A stretch of 64,000 nucleotides of DNA from Chromobacterium phragmitis (GTDB lineage Bacteria > Pseudomonadota > Gammaproteobacteria > Burkholderiales > Chromobacteriaceae). This document shows, piece by piece, positions 42,264-50,619 of the stretch. The notes under the pieces were generated by a model. It saw only the letters and a program-made list of their open reading frames with translations. It did not search any database and was not told where the DNA came from. Position 1 is the first letter of the stretch. Every line of letters starts with the position of its first letter. The position numbers were made by a program, and so were the translations under genes. Where the stretch lies: positions 3,410,001 to 3,474,000 of the forward strand of contig NZ_CP029495.1 in NCBI RefSeq assembly GCF_003325475.1, in the 5' to 3' direction.

Positions 42264-43271
42264 TCAGCGCGCCACGATCTGGTCGAACACCCCGCCGTCG
42301 GCGAAGTGGGTTTTCTGCGCCTTCTGCCAGCCGCCGAAGGTCTGGTCGATGGTGAACAGCTTCACCTTGCTGAATTGGCCGGCGTACTTGGCCGCCACCT
42401 TGGCGTCGCGCGGGCGGTAGTAGTGCTTGGCGGCCAGCTCCTGGCCTTCCGGGCTGTACAGGTAGTGCAGATAAGCCTCCGCCGTCTTGCGGGTGCCGCG
42501 CTTGTCTACGACCTTGTCCACCACGCTGACTGGCGGCTCGGCCAGGATGGAGACGGACGGGGTGACGATGTCGAACTTGTCGGGCCCCAGCTCCTTGGCG
42601 GCGAGGAAGGCTTCGTTTTCCCACGACAGCAGCACGTCGCCGATGCCGCGCTGGGTAAAGGTGATCAGCGAGCCGCGCGCGCCGGAGTCCAGCACCTTGA
42701 CGTTGCCGTACAGCTTCTTGACGAAGTCCTTGGCCTTGGCGTCGTTGCCGCCGGGCTGCTTCAGCGCGTAGCCCCAGGCCGCGAGGTAGTTCCAGCGGGC
42801 GCCGCCGCCGGTTTTCGGGTTCGGCGTCACCACTTCCACGCCGGGCTTGGCCAGATCGTTCCAGTCCTTGATGCGCTTGGGATTGCCCTTGCGCACCAGA
42901 AACACGATGGTGGACGAGTAGGGCGACGCGTTGTGGGGCAGCCGCTGCTGCCAGTTGGGCGCGATGGACTTGGCCTGGCTGGAGATTTCGTCGATATCGT
43001 AGGCCAGCGCCAGCGTCACCACGTCGGCGTCCAGGCCGTCTATCACCGAGCGCGCCTGCTTGCCGGAGCCGCCGTGGGACTGCTTGACGGTGACGGTTTC
43101 GCCGGTCTTGGCCTTCCAGTATTTGGCGAAGGCGGCATTGTAGTCCTGGTAGAGCTCGCGCGTCGGGTCGTAGGAGACGTTGAGCAGGGCGACGTCGGCG
43201 AAGGCGGAGGCGCTGCCGGCGAGCAGCAGGGCGATGGCGAGGCGGTGCAACGGACGCATAGTGGTTCCCAT
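42264..43271 (-). CDS. sbp: Periplasmic sulfate-binding protein
   Basis: A 335-residue secreted protein with signal peptide RLAIALLLAGSASAFA before the mature start DVALLNVSYDPTRELYQDYN. Sulfate-pocket segments SHGGSGKQARSVIDGLDADV, VTPNPKTGGGARWNYLAAW and GARGSLITFTQRGIGDVLLSWENEA-type region are conserved with Sbp and CysP. Start 43271 gives a short extra MGTT; ATG 43259 is an alternative. It delivers sulfate or thiosulfate to CysTWA, but its gene is separated from them by a terminator and repeat A. Confidence 0.93.
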   Translation of the reverse strand: MGTTMRPLHRLAIALLLAGSASAFADVALLNVSYDPTRELYQDYNAAFAKYWKAKTGETVTVKQSHGGSGKQARSVIDGLDADVVTLALAYDIDEISSQAKSIAPNWQQRLPHNASPYSSTIVFLVRKGNPKRIKDWNDLAKPGVEVVTPNPKTGGGARWNYLAAWGYALKQPGGNDAKAKDFVKKLYGNVKVLDSGARGSLITFTQRGIGDVLLSWENEAFLAAKELGPDKFDIVTPSVSILAEPPVSVVDKVVDKRGTRKTAEAYLHYLYSPEGQELAAKHYYRPRDAKVAAKYAGQFSKVKLFTIDQTFGGWQKAQKTHFADGGVFDQIVAR

Positions 43272-43459
43272 GATGATTTCTTGAGTGACGGCAAACACTG
43301 TAGGCGGCGCGGCGGCGGCGCCGGAAGCAAGAAATTCAGCAAACGATATGCAAAGGATGGCAAAAGCCGCCATTTCGAGAATGTGGATAGGCTTATCGGC
43401 AAATCGTATATGACCTTGTCACGCCCGGAGCTATAGTGGCGCCAGTTTTCTCCAACCGG

Positions 43460-44389
43460 ATGCCGCTCATGAAACGATTCAAGCCCGTCAAGGCGCTGCC
43501 CGCCGGTTTCGCTCCCGCGATGCTCGCCGCTTGCCAGCAGTTGCTGCGGCAAGAAGGCGTGCAGGCGAAGCTGCAATGGAACACGCAGGAGGTATTCGCC
43601 AATTTCGACGGCTGGTGGCTGTGCAGCGGCTTCATTCCGCAGGCTAGGGTGCGCGACGATCGTTGCCAGTTGTTGCAGTACGCGGCCCGCTTGCGCATCT
43701 ATGGCCAGTTTGGCCAGGTCTTGCCCGCCAATTGGCTGTTCGCGATGAATTACGGCGAGACTAAGGCGGTGGCGTTGCTCAAGCTGATCCGCGTGCTGCA
43801 CGTGCTCAACCATTTGGGGCGCAATGGCCGCCATCTGCCGCTGCGGATAGACGTCGACCCGCGCATCTGCCACGCCTACAGCGACCGCATCGTCGATTTC
43901 ACCTCAAGGCTGCTGGAGGTGTTGGAGTTTCCGGCGCATCAGGCGCAGATGCTGCTGTTCCTGGACGAGCGGACCGCTGAGCTTGGGCTGTCGCTGCTGC
44001 GGCGCTACCGCCAGCACGGCCACAGGCTGGCGCTGGGCGATTTCGGCGCCGGCACCCAGGATTTGCTGCGCTTGTGGCGGCTGGAGCCGGACGGGCTGGC
44101 GCTGGCGCCGAGTTTCATGAGCCGCGCCATCATGTATCCGCGCGTGCGCGAACAGCTGCTGGCGCTGATGCCGCAACTGGCGGAGCAGGGTTTCGCATTG
44201 GCCGTCGAGGATATCGTCTGCGACAACATGCTGGCGGTGGCCAGGCGGATGCGAGCGGATTACTGTTCCGGTCCGCTGCTGTCGGAGCGGCTGAGAAGGC
44301 TGCCAGGGGATAAGGCGCGGGACGCGGCTGTCGGTGCTTGGAGCGTTGACAAAAAACCTGACCGGGAGCCGCGCCTTTTTATCGTATGA
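43460..44389 (+). CDS. Degenerate EAL-like protein
   Basis: A protein of about 309 residues whose C-terminal half resembles an EAL c-di-GMP phosphodiesterase fold. LALGDFGAGTQDLLRLWRLE mirrors the DDFGxGxxSL helix, and ALAVEDIVCDN mirrors the later VAEGVE strand. The EAL motif and most metal-binding acidic residues are not found (the equivalent area reads CSGFIPQARVRDD). It is therefore probably catalytically inactive and may be a binding or regulatory protein. Start codons at 43436 (GTG), 43460 and 43469 are all possible, with no strong ribosome site. It is divergent from sbp. Confidence 0.65.
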   Translation: MPLMKRFKPVKALPAGFAPAMLAACQQLLRQEGVQAKLQWNTQEVFANFDGWWLCSGFIPQARVRDDRCQLLQYAARLRIYGQFGQVLPANWLFAMNYGETKAVALLKLIRVLHVLNHLGRNGRHLPLRIDVDPRICHAYSDRIVDFTSRLLEVLEFPAHQAQMLLFLDERTAELGLSLLRRYRQHGHRLALGDFGAGTQDLLRLWRLEPDGLALAPSFMSRAIMYPRVREQLLALMPQLAEQGFALAVEDIVCDNMLAVARRMRADYCSGPLLSERLRRLPGDKARDAAVGAWSVDKKPDREPRLFIV

Positions 44390-44520
44390 CAGGGGATGCC
44401 GGCGTCGGCGCGCCTTGGCTCGGTCGCTGGCTGGGTTTTCTCCGCGGCGTCCAGTATCATGTCATTTCCATTGTCCAAATGATGGGACCGCGCCGCGCGC
44501 CTGTCTTCATCCGAGCCGCC

Positions 44521-44931
44521 ATGTCCGAATACCAGCTGCTGCAACGCACTCCCGATATTGAAACCTACCGCCGCCTGCGGGCCGAATCCGGCCTGAGTCC
44601 CAAAACCGAAGAAGCCGCCAGGCGCGGTCTGGCAGGCACCCTGTTCGCCGCGCAAATTGTCCATGATGGGCAAACCGTGGGCATGGGCCGGGTGATAGGC
44701 GACGGCGGCTGTTTTTACCAAGTGGTGGACATCGCCGTGCTGCCGGCGCATCAGGGCCGGGGGCTGGGCAAGCGCATCATGGCGGCGATATGCGGCTATA
44801 TCGATCGGGAAGCGCCGGCAAGCGCCTATGTCAGCCTGATCGCCGACGGCGACGCCAGGCATCTGTACGCCCAGTTCGGTTTCGAGCCGACCGCGCCGCG
44901 GTCGGAAGGCATGGCGCTGTTCAAGCGCTGA
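44521..44931 (+). CDS. GNAT-family N-acetyltransferase
   Basis: A 136-residue single-domain enzyme using acetyl-CoA. Motif A is clear: VVDIAVLPAHQGRGLGKRIM (about residues 73-92) with the QGRGLG pyrophosphate loop, and ARHLYAQFGFEPTAPRSEGM is the C-terminal GNAT end. ATG 44521 gives the typical N-terminus; longer upstream frames have no conserved content. The substrate is unknown. It is followed by an AAA-ATPase remnant. Confidence 0.85.
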   Translation: MSEYQLLQRTPDIETYRRLRAESGLSPKTEEAARRGLAGTLFAAQIVHDGQTVGMGRVIGDGGCFYQVVDIAVLPAHQGRGLGKRIMAAICGYIDREAPASAYVSLIADGDARHLYAQFGFEPTAPRSEGMALFKR

Positions 44932-44968
44932 TCCAGCCGTCTGCCGGCAGCATTGTTCGGGTAATTGG

Positions 44969-45152
44969 ATGACGCCATTGCATCTGGTATTCGGTCCGCA
45001 AGGGGCCGGCCGATATTCGCCGCCTCCGCGTGATGGCGCGTAATGAATATCAAGGCGAAACTTTCGCTTTCAAGGTGACGCCGGCGATGTTCGAAGCGAT
45101 GGCGGCCCCGTTCGAGCCGGCCGCGGCTGAGGCGCTGGCCTTGGCCGCCTAG
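44969..45152 (+). pseudogene. Internally deleted AAA-ATPase gene
   Basis: The first codons read MTPLHLVFGPQGAG, the start of a small P-loop ATPase where GKS/T is expected next. The frame stops at TAA 45041. In another frame, DIRRLRVMARNEYQGETFAF followed by KVTPAMFEAM to a TAG at 45150-45152 matches the C-terminus of the same family. About 100 central codons are missing, with the joint near GGGGCCGGCCGAT (45002-45014). The remnant cannot make an ATPase because the Walker A lysine and the middle of the protein are gone. Its end overlaps the convergent TetR gene by 4 bases. Confidence 0.75.
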
Positions 45153-45817
45153 CCCGCCGGCCGGATTCCCTCGCAGCACAGTCGGACCGCGGCCCGAATC
45201 CAGCCATGCAAGGGCGCGTCGACGCCCGGCGCGGCCAAGCCTAGCGCTCTTTGTCGCAATGGCTCGGCAATGGCCATGGCCAACAGCAGCTCGGCGCAGG
45301 TTTCCGGGTCGTCCACTTTCAGCAGGCCGAGGCGCTGGCGTTCGGCCAGCCAGCTTGCCAGCAGGCCCGCGCTGCGGCGGATGCCGTGCCGGGTATAGGA
45401 TGCCAGCGCCTGCTCGCGGCCAGGGAAATCATTGCCCAGCAGCTTGAACATGCCTACAGCCTCCGCCGACAGCACCCGCTCGGCGATCGCCAGCAGCAAA
45501 GCCTCCAACGCCTGGGGGAGGTTTTCATCGTCTGCGAACGGCGTTTCCACCGCGCGGGCCAGCCCATCCGTCCAGCCATCCACGATGGCTTCCAAGAGTT
45601 GTTCCCGATTGTCCGCGAAACGATACACCGTCTTCTTGGCCACGCCGGCGCGCTTGGCCACCGCCTCCATGCTCAATGCTGGGAACCCCTCTTCCAGCAG
45701 CAGGCCGCTGGCGGCTTGCAGCACTTGGCCGCGCAAGGTTGCCTCCGGCACGGGGGGGCGGCCGCGCGCGCGCGCGGCGATGGTGGCGGATGAGGAAGAA
45801 TCAGGCGGACTTGACAT
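45149..45817 (-). CDS. TetR-family repressor
   Basis: A 222-residue regulator. The N-terminal HTH (residues 30-75) includes GFPALSMEAVAKRAGVAKKT followed by VYRFADNREQLLEAIV. The C-terminal ligand domain is of the TetR_C AefR-like type (LLGNDFPGREQALASYTRHG). It is divergent from a PhlG-like hydrolase gene, with a palindrome between them. In Pseudomonas the TetR protein PhlH controls phlG in the same manner, so this is probably the local repressor of the hydrolase. Confidence 0.88.
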   Translation of the reverse strand: MSSPPDSSSSATIAARARGRPPVPEATLRGQVLQAASGLLLEEGFPALSMEAVAKRAGVAKKTVYRFADNREQLLEAIVDGWTDGLARAVETPFADDENLPQALEALLLAIAERVLSAEAVGMFKLLGNDFPGREQALASYTRHGIRRSAGLLASWLAERQRLGLLKVDDPETCAELLLAMAIAEPLRQRALGLAAPGVDAPLHGWIRAAVRLCCEGIRPAG

Positions 45818-45841
45818 GGTTTCTCGTATTGCTTGAATATG

Positions 45842-45858
45842 GAAACGTATTTCGTTTC
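45842..45858. promoter_or_regulatory. Palindromic TetR operator
   Basis: GAAACG-TATTT-CGTTTC is a perfect 6-bp inverted repeat, placed 25 bp upstream of the TetR start and 54 bp before the hydrolase start. Position and form fit a TetR-family operator controlling both genes. Confidence 0.65.
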
Positions 45859-45912
45859 TTAAATTGCCGGCGCGTTAGCCGGCTGCGATGGCTTAACCGC
45901 GAGGAGTCTACC

Positions 45913-46584
45913 GTGAATGCTCAAGATCGGATATGCAACCATGACGAACTGCTGTCGCCGCGCCCCTTGCCGCTGGAAACCGGCATCCGCCGGCTGGATG
46001 ACGGCCGGCTGCTGGTGGCGGTGAGAACCGAATTGCCGGGCTGCGCCGGCCGGATGGTCGAATGGTGGTTCAAGTTCTTCGAAACCACCCAGCACATCCG
46101 CTGGTGGCATCCGCACGACCATCACCGGATGCATGGCTGGGATAGCCGCTGGAAACGCGGCGAGTCTTTCATCGGCGCCAGCGTGCGCGCGGAAGAGTCG
46201 CTGGGCGATTTCCCGCCGGTGGCGGCGGCGCTGAAGTTTCACGAGCCGGCGGATTTCTTCTCGGCCGACGCGCTGGCGCAGGCGAGGCGCGAGCAGGCGG
46301 TGTCCGGACTTGTGTGCGCGCGCATCGCTTTCGGCGACGAGCCCAGGCTGGCGGCCGACGGCGACCCGCTGGACGGCGAAATGATCCACCTGGCGCGCGA
46401 CAAGCCGCAGGGCGCGGTGCTGCGCAGCCGCTTCGTGCTGGGCGGCGAATCGCCGGTGCCGGACGAACTGGGCCTGGGCCTGATGCAGCATTGCTACAAC
46501 GAGTTCAGCAGCCTGGCGCGTTTCCTGCCGTCGCTGTACTACGGCGAGCACGCCAACGGCGAGAAGGGGCCGCTGGCGTGGTGA
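45913..46584 (+). CDS. PhlG-like (DAPG hydrolase family) C-C bond hydrolase
   Basis: A 223-residue protein of the 2,4-diacetylphloroglucinol hydrolase fold. PhlG is a zinc enzyme that cleaves the acetyl C-C bond of this antibiotic. Likely metal ligands are seen in IRWWHPHDHHRMHGWD (about 62-76) and in HCYNEF near 195, an HxxxE pair as in PhlG. The start is GTG 45913, 6 nt after GAGGAGTC; no ATG is in frame nearby. The real substrate may be another acylated phenol. Divergent TetR control supports inducible detoxification. Confidence 0.78.
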   Translation: MNAQDRICNHDELLSPRPLPLETGIRRLDDGRLLVAVRTELPGCAGRMVEWWFKFFETTQHIRWWHPHDHHRMHGWDSRWKRGESFIGASVRAEESLGDFPPVAAALKFHEPADFFSADALAQARREQAVSGLVCARIAFGDEPRLAADGDPLDGEMIHLARDKPQGAVLRSRFVLGGESPVPDELGLGLMQHCYNEFSSLARFLPSLYYGEHANGEKGPLAW

Positions 46585-46598
46585 GCGCGTAGCGGGGG

Positions 46599-47162
46599 CT
46601 ACGCGCCAGGGCGCTGCTTGGCCAGGTGGCCGGCCATCAGCGGCCACACCCAGTCGGCCGCGTCCAGGCTCCAGCCGCCGTCCTTGGCCGCCTCGTCCAG
46701 CTTCCGCAGCGCCAGGATGTCGGCCAGGTCCGGCTGGCGCGAGAAGGCGTCAGCCTCGTCCGCGCGCATCGGCCCGCCCTGGTAGCCCAGCGTGGCGGCG
46801 CTGGCCGACGACAGCGCCGCCAGATACGCGGGGTCGACCGCGCACAAATAGCGTTTGGCTTCGACGTGCATGCCTACCAGCCGCGCCAGCCTAGGCGAGC
46901 AACCCAGTTGCAGCAGGTAGTCGCGCGCCCGCTTGTCGTGGGCCATCACGCCGTAGTCGCCCATGGCTGCCGCGCCGTCGTGCTCCAGCAGGTGGCCGAC
47001 GTCGTGCAGGAAGGCTGCCAGCGTCAGTTCGTCGTCGCAGCCGGCGTCGAGCGCCAGCGTGGCGGCCTGGATCGCATGGTCGAACTGGGATACCGCCTCG
47101 CCGTAGCGGCGCGCGCCGTGTTCGCGGTACAACTGCCGCAGCGCGGCGATGGCGTCGCCCAT
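46599..47162 (-). CDS. phnZ: PhnZ-like HD-domain oxygenase of the phosphonate operon
   Basis: A 187-residue HD-domain protein. The di-iron ligands known in PhnZ (His34, His58, Asp59, His80, His104, Asp161) appear here at constant offset: His29, His53, Asp54, His75, His99, Asp156. Glu22 and Lys103 match PhnZ substrate residues. PhnZ cleaves 2-amino-1-hydroxyethylphosphonate to glycine and phosphate. Relatives occur in many C-P lyase operons. No phnY hydroxylase gene is present, so its substrate may be a C-P lyase by-product. TGATG links it to phnM. Confidence 0.82.
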   Translation of the reverse strand: MGDAIAALRQLYREHGARRYGEAVSQFDHAIQAATLALDAGCDDELTLAAFLHDVGHLLEHDGAAAMGDYGVMAHDKRARDYLLQLGCSPRLARLVGMHVEAKRYLCAVDPAYLAALSSASAATLGYQGGPMRADEADAFSRQPDLADILALRKLDEAAKDGGWSLDAADWVWPLMAGHLAKQRPGA

Positions 47163-48298
47163 CAGAATACCCTCACGCCCAGCTTCCACACGCTCCGCGC
47201 CAACGGCACATCGCCGGGCGCCGTCATGGCCACCAGATCGGCGCGCTGGCCGACGGCGATGTTTCCGCGGTCGGCGAGGCCCACCGCGCGCGCCGGATTC
47301 AGGCTGACGGCGGCGACGGCGCGCGGCAGGCTCCAGCCCGCCTGCGCGTGCAGCAGCCAGGCGCCGTGCAGCAGGCTGGCCGGCACGTAGTCGGAGGACA
47401 GGATGTCCAGCAAGTCATGGCGGGCCAGCTCCAACGCCGCCACATTGCCGGAGTGGGAGCCGCCGCGCACCACATTGGGCGCGCCCATCACCGTTTGCAG
47501 TCCATGCGCACGGGCGGCTTGGGCCGCTTCCAATGTGGTGGGAAATTCCGAGATCGCCACGCCGTCGCGCAGCGCTTCCGCGATGTGCGCCTCGTCGGTG
47601 TCGTCGTGGCTGGCCAGCGCGATGCCGCGCGTCCGGGCCATCTCCACCACCGCCTGCTTGTGGCGGCCGGCGAACTCAGCCTGCTTGGCCTTGCGCTCTT
47701 CCACGGCGGCGAGGAAGGTGTCTTGGTTCCAGCCTACTTTCTTCTTGCCGTAGTACTTCTTGTATTGCTCCAGGTCGCGGTACTGGCGCTGGCCCGGCGT
47801 GTGGTCCATCACCGACACCAGCTTCACCGCCGGATGGGCGATCAGCGGCTCCAGTTCGGCCAGCAGGCCCGGATAGGCCAGCTCGCAGCGCAGGTGGAAC
47901 AAATGGTCGGCCCGCAGCGCGTCTTCGCGCATGCCCTGGTCTATCGCCTGGAAGGAACTGTGCAGGGTATCCAGCCGCACGCTTTCGCCTTCCAGATCGC
48001 CCACCGCCAGCGCGTCCAGCACAGTGGTGATGCCGGCGGCCACGCATTGGGCGTCATGGGTGATCACCGCCGGCAAAATCGGCCACAGCACGCCGTTGCG
48101 CGGCATCAGGTGTTTTTCCAGATTGTCGGTGTGGATTTCCACCAGTCCGGGCAGCAGCAGCGCGCCGGCCAGGTCTTCGCCTTCGGTCAGCGGCTGCTCG
48201 TGGATGGCGGCGATCCGGCCATTCTCGATTTCCAGCGCGCCGTTTTCGATCACGCGGTCGGACAGCACGATGCGGGCGTGGTTCAGAATCTGTTTCAT
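47162..48298 (-). CDS. phnM: Ribosyl triphosphonate diphosphatase PhnM
   Basis: A 378-residue amidohydrolase-fold enzyme. It releases pyrophosphate from alkylphosphonate ribose triphosphate to give the ribose 5-phosphate substrate of PhnJ. Metal-binding blocks are LLLPGLVEIHTDNLEKHLMPR near 50, VSVMDHTPGQRQYRD near 165, and IALASHDDTDEAH near 230, with the C-terminal DYVPASLL. ATG 48298 overlaps the phnL stop. The length equals E. coli PhnM (378). Confidence 0.95.
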   Translation of the reverse strand: MKQILNHARIVLSDRVIENGALEIENGRIAAIHEQPLTEGEDLAGALLLPGLVEIHTDNLEKHLMPRNGVLWPILPAVITHDAQCVAAGITTVLDALAVGDLEGESVRLDTLHSSFQAIDQGMREDALRADHLFHLRCELAYPGLLAELEPLIAHPAVKLVSVMDHTPGQRQYRDLEQYKKYYGKKKVGWNQDTFLAAVEERKAKQAEFAGRHKQAVVEMARTRGIALASHDDTDEAHIAEALRDGVAISEFPTTLEAAQAARAHGLQTVMGAPNVVRGGSHSGNVAALELARHDLLDILSSDYVPASLLHGAWLLHAQAGWSLPRAVAAVSLNPARAVGLADRGNIAVGQRADLVAMTAPGDVPLARSVWKLGVRVF

Positions 48299-49002
48299 GC
48301 TGCGATTTCCGTTTGTTGCGCCAGCGGTACCTGGAAGACGCGGCTGGCGATGGCGTCGCGGGTGGGGGCGTCGTGGAAAATGCCGATCAGCGCCGCGCCG
48401 CGCGTCAGCGCCTCGCACATCAGTTGTACCACCACGTCGCGGTTGGCGGCGTCGAGGGATGCTGTCGGCTCGTCCAGCAGCAGTATCGGCCGCGGCGCGA
48501 TCATGCCGCGCGCGATGTTGACGCGCTGCTGCTCGCCGCCGGAAAAAGTCGCCGGCGGCAGGCTCCACAGTCGCTCGGCGATGTTCAGCCGCGCCAGCCA
48601 TTCGCCGGCCGCCAGCCGCGCCTCGGCGTCGGCGGCGCCCCATTCGCGCAGCGGCTCGGCGACGATGTCCAGCGCCGACACCCGCGGGATGACGCGCAGA
48701 AACTGGCTGACATAACCCAGCGTGTGGCGGCGCACGGCGGCGATTTCATGCGGCAGCGCGCGGGCCATGTCGATCCATGCGCCTTGGTGCAACACGCCGA
48801 TGCGGCCGCTTTCCACCAGGTAGTTGGCGTACAGCGCCTTCAACAGCGTGCTCTTGCCGGCGCCGGACGGGCCGGCCAGCGCCACGCATTCGCCGGCGGC
48901 CGCCTGCAGCGAAACATCGGTCAGCACCGGCAGCCGCAAGCCGCCCTGTTGGTGCAGGGTGAAGGTCTTGCTCAGGTTTTGCGCGTCGATCAATAGATTC
49001 AT
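48295..49002 (-). CDS. phnL: C-P lyase ABC-type subunit PhnL
   Basis: A 235-residue ABC ATPase without membrane partners. Walker A GPSGAGKST is near residue 43, signature FSGGEQQRVNIARGM near 153, Walker B LLLDEPTASLD. PhnL forms part of the C-P lyase system with PhnG-K and, with PhnI, takes part in making the ribose triphosphonate intermediate. It is 4 bp after phnK and overlaps phnM. Confidence 0.94.
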   Translation of the reverse strand: MNLLIDAQNLSKTFTLHQQGGLRLPVLTDVSLQAAAGECVALAGPSGAGKSTLLKALYANYLVESGRIGVLHQGAWIDMARALPHEIAAVRRHTLGYVSQFLRVIPRVSALDIVAEPLREWGAADAEARLAAGEWLARLNIAERLWSLPPATFSGGEQQRVNIARGMIAPRPILLLDEPTASLDAANRDVVVQLMCEALTRGAALIGIFHDAPTRDAIASRVFQVPLAQQTEIAA

Positions 49003-49006
49003 GATT

Positions 49007-49780
49007 TCAGGCCTGCAGGATGGAGGACACCAGCAACTGGCTGTACGGGTGTTGCGGGTCGTCGAGGATCTGGTCGGTCAGGCCGGCTTCCACCACGCGC
49101 CCCCTCTGCATTACCAGCGTGCGCTGCGCCAGCAGCCGCGCCACGCCCAGATCATGCGTCACCATGATGACGGCGATGCCGGCGTCGCGCACCAGGCGGC
49201 GGGTCAGGTCGAGGAAACGCGCCTGCACCGACACGTCCAGGCCGCCGGTGGGTTCGTCCATGAACACCAGCCGCGGCTGTGTCACCAGATTGCGGGCGAT
49301 CTGCAGCCGCTGCTGCATGCCGCCGGAGAAGGCGGACGGCTTGTCGTCCAGCCGCGCGCGGTCTATCTCCACTTTTTCCAGCCAGTCGCCGGCGGTCTGC
49401 CGCAGCCGGCCGTAATGGCGTTGGCCCAGCGCCATCAGCCGCTCGCTGACGTTGGCGCCGGCGGAAACGCCCATGCGCAGGCCGTCGCGGGCGTGCTGGG
49501 TGACGAAGCCCCATTCGCTGCGCGCCAGCCGGCGCCGTTCGGCCTCCGGCAGGCAGGTGAGCTCATGCGCCGCGCCGTCGCGGTCGGCGAAGCGGACGCT
49601 GCCGGCGTCGGCGGCCAGGCGGCCGGCCAGGGTGGATAGCAGCGTCGATTTGCCGGAGCCGGATTCGCCGACGATGCACAGCACCTCGCCCGGATACAAC
49701 TCGAAATGGACGTCGAAGCAGCCCTGGCCGTTGCCATAGTCCTTGCACAGCCCGCTCACGGTGAGGATGGGCGCCATCAT
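49007..49780 (-). CDS. phnK: C-P lyase ABC-type subunit PhnK
   Basis: A 257-residue ABC ATPase that docks on the PhnGHIJ core and drives its cycling. Walker A GESGSGKST is near 39, signature FSGGMQQRLQIARNLV near 147, Walker B LVFMDEPTGGLDVSVQARFLDL, and the C-terminal PQHPYSQLLVSSIL tail is PhnK-specific. The start ATGATG at 49780 overlaps the phnJ stop. Confidence 0.94.
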   Translation of the reverse strand: MMAPILTVSGLCKDYGNGQGCFDVHFELYPGEVLCIVGESGSGKSTLLSTLAGRLAADAGSVRFADRDGAAHELTCLPEAERRRLARSEWGFVTQHARDGLRMGVSAGANVSERLMALGQRHYGRLRQTAGDWLEKVEIDRARLDDKPSAFSGGMQQRLQIARNLVTQPRLVFMDEPTGGLDVSVQARFLDLTRRLVRDAGIAVIMVTHDLGVARLLAQRTLVMQRGRVVEAGLTDQILDDPQHPYSQLLVSSILQA

Positions 49781-50619
49781 GCTTGTCTCTCCCGCTGGCA
49801 GTAGTCGGTATCCGAGCAGACGAACATTCGGCTGCCGGCGTCGTCGGTGACGATTTCGTCCAGATAGCTCACGCGCGAACCGCACAGCGCGCAGCCTTGC
49901 TCCCAGGTTTGAGCCGTAAACGGATGGTCGTCGAAGGCCAGGCTTTCCACCTTGGTGTAGGGCGGGATCGCGTACAGCCGCTTTTCGCGGCCGGCGCCGA
50001 ACAAGAGCAGCGCCGGGCTCCTGTCCAGCTTGGGATTGTCGAATTTCGGAATCGGCGACGGCGAAGCCAGGTAGCGGCCATTCACCATCACCGGGTAGTC
50101 GTAGCTGGTGGCGATGTGGCCGAAGCGGGCGATGTCCTCGTACAGCTTGACGTGCATCAGCCCGTATTCCTGGTGCGCGTGCAGCTTGCGCGTTTCCACC
50201 TCGCTGGCTTCCAGCGTGCGCAGCGGCTCAGGCTCCGGCACCTGAAAGATCATGATCTGGCCGGGTTTGAGCGGTGTTTCAGGAATGCGGTGACGGGTCT
50301 GGATCAGCGTCGCGTCGCGGGTGGCCGTGGTGCTGGCGACGCCGGCGACGCGGCCGAAGAAGCGGCGGATGTTGACGGCGTTGGTGGTGTCGTCCGCGCC
50401 CTGGTCTATCACCTTGAGCACGTCGTCGCGGCCGATCACGCTGGCCGTCACCTGGATGCCGCCGGTGCCCCAGCCGTAGGGCAGCGGCATTTCGCGGCTG
50501 CCGAACGGCACCTGGTAGCCGGGAATCGCCACCGCCTTCAGCAGGCCGCGGCGCAGCATGCGCTTGGTGTTCTCGTCGAGGAAGCCGAAGTTGTAGCGGT
50601 CGTCGCGGGCCTTAGTCAT
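49777..50619 (-). CDS. phnJ: Carbon-phosphorus lyase, radical SAM subunit PhnJ
   Basis: A 280-residue catalytic subunit that breaks the C-P bond by a glycyl/thiyl radical route. The four functional cysteines match E. coli spacing exactly: Cys243-x2-Cys246, Cys268 after 21 residues, and Cys274 after 5 (CALC ... CSDTDYC). They supply the [4Fe-4S] cluster and the thiyl radical. The glycine-radical stretch YGWGTGGIQVTASVIG is near residue 28. It overlaps phnI by 8 bases and phnK by 4. Confidence 0.97.
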   Translation of the reverse strand: MTKARDDRYNFGFLDENTKRMLRRGLLKAVAIPGYQVPFGSREMPLPYGWGTGGIQVTASVIGRDDVLKVIDQGADDTTNAVNIRRFFGRVAGVASTTATRDATLIQTRHRIPETPLKPGQIMIFQVPEPEPLRTLEASEVETRKLHAHQEYGLMHVKLYEDIARFGHIATSYDYPVMVNGRYLASPSPIPKFDNPKLDRSPALLLFGAGREKRLYAIPPYTKVESLAFDDHPFTAQTWEQGCALCGSRVSYLDEIVTDDAGSRMFVCSDTDYCQRERQA

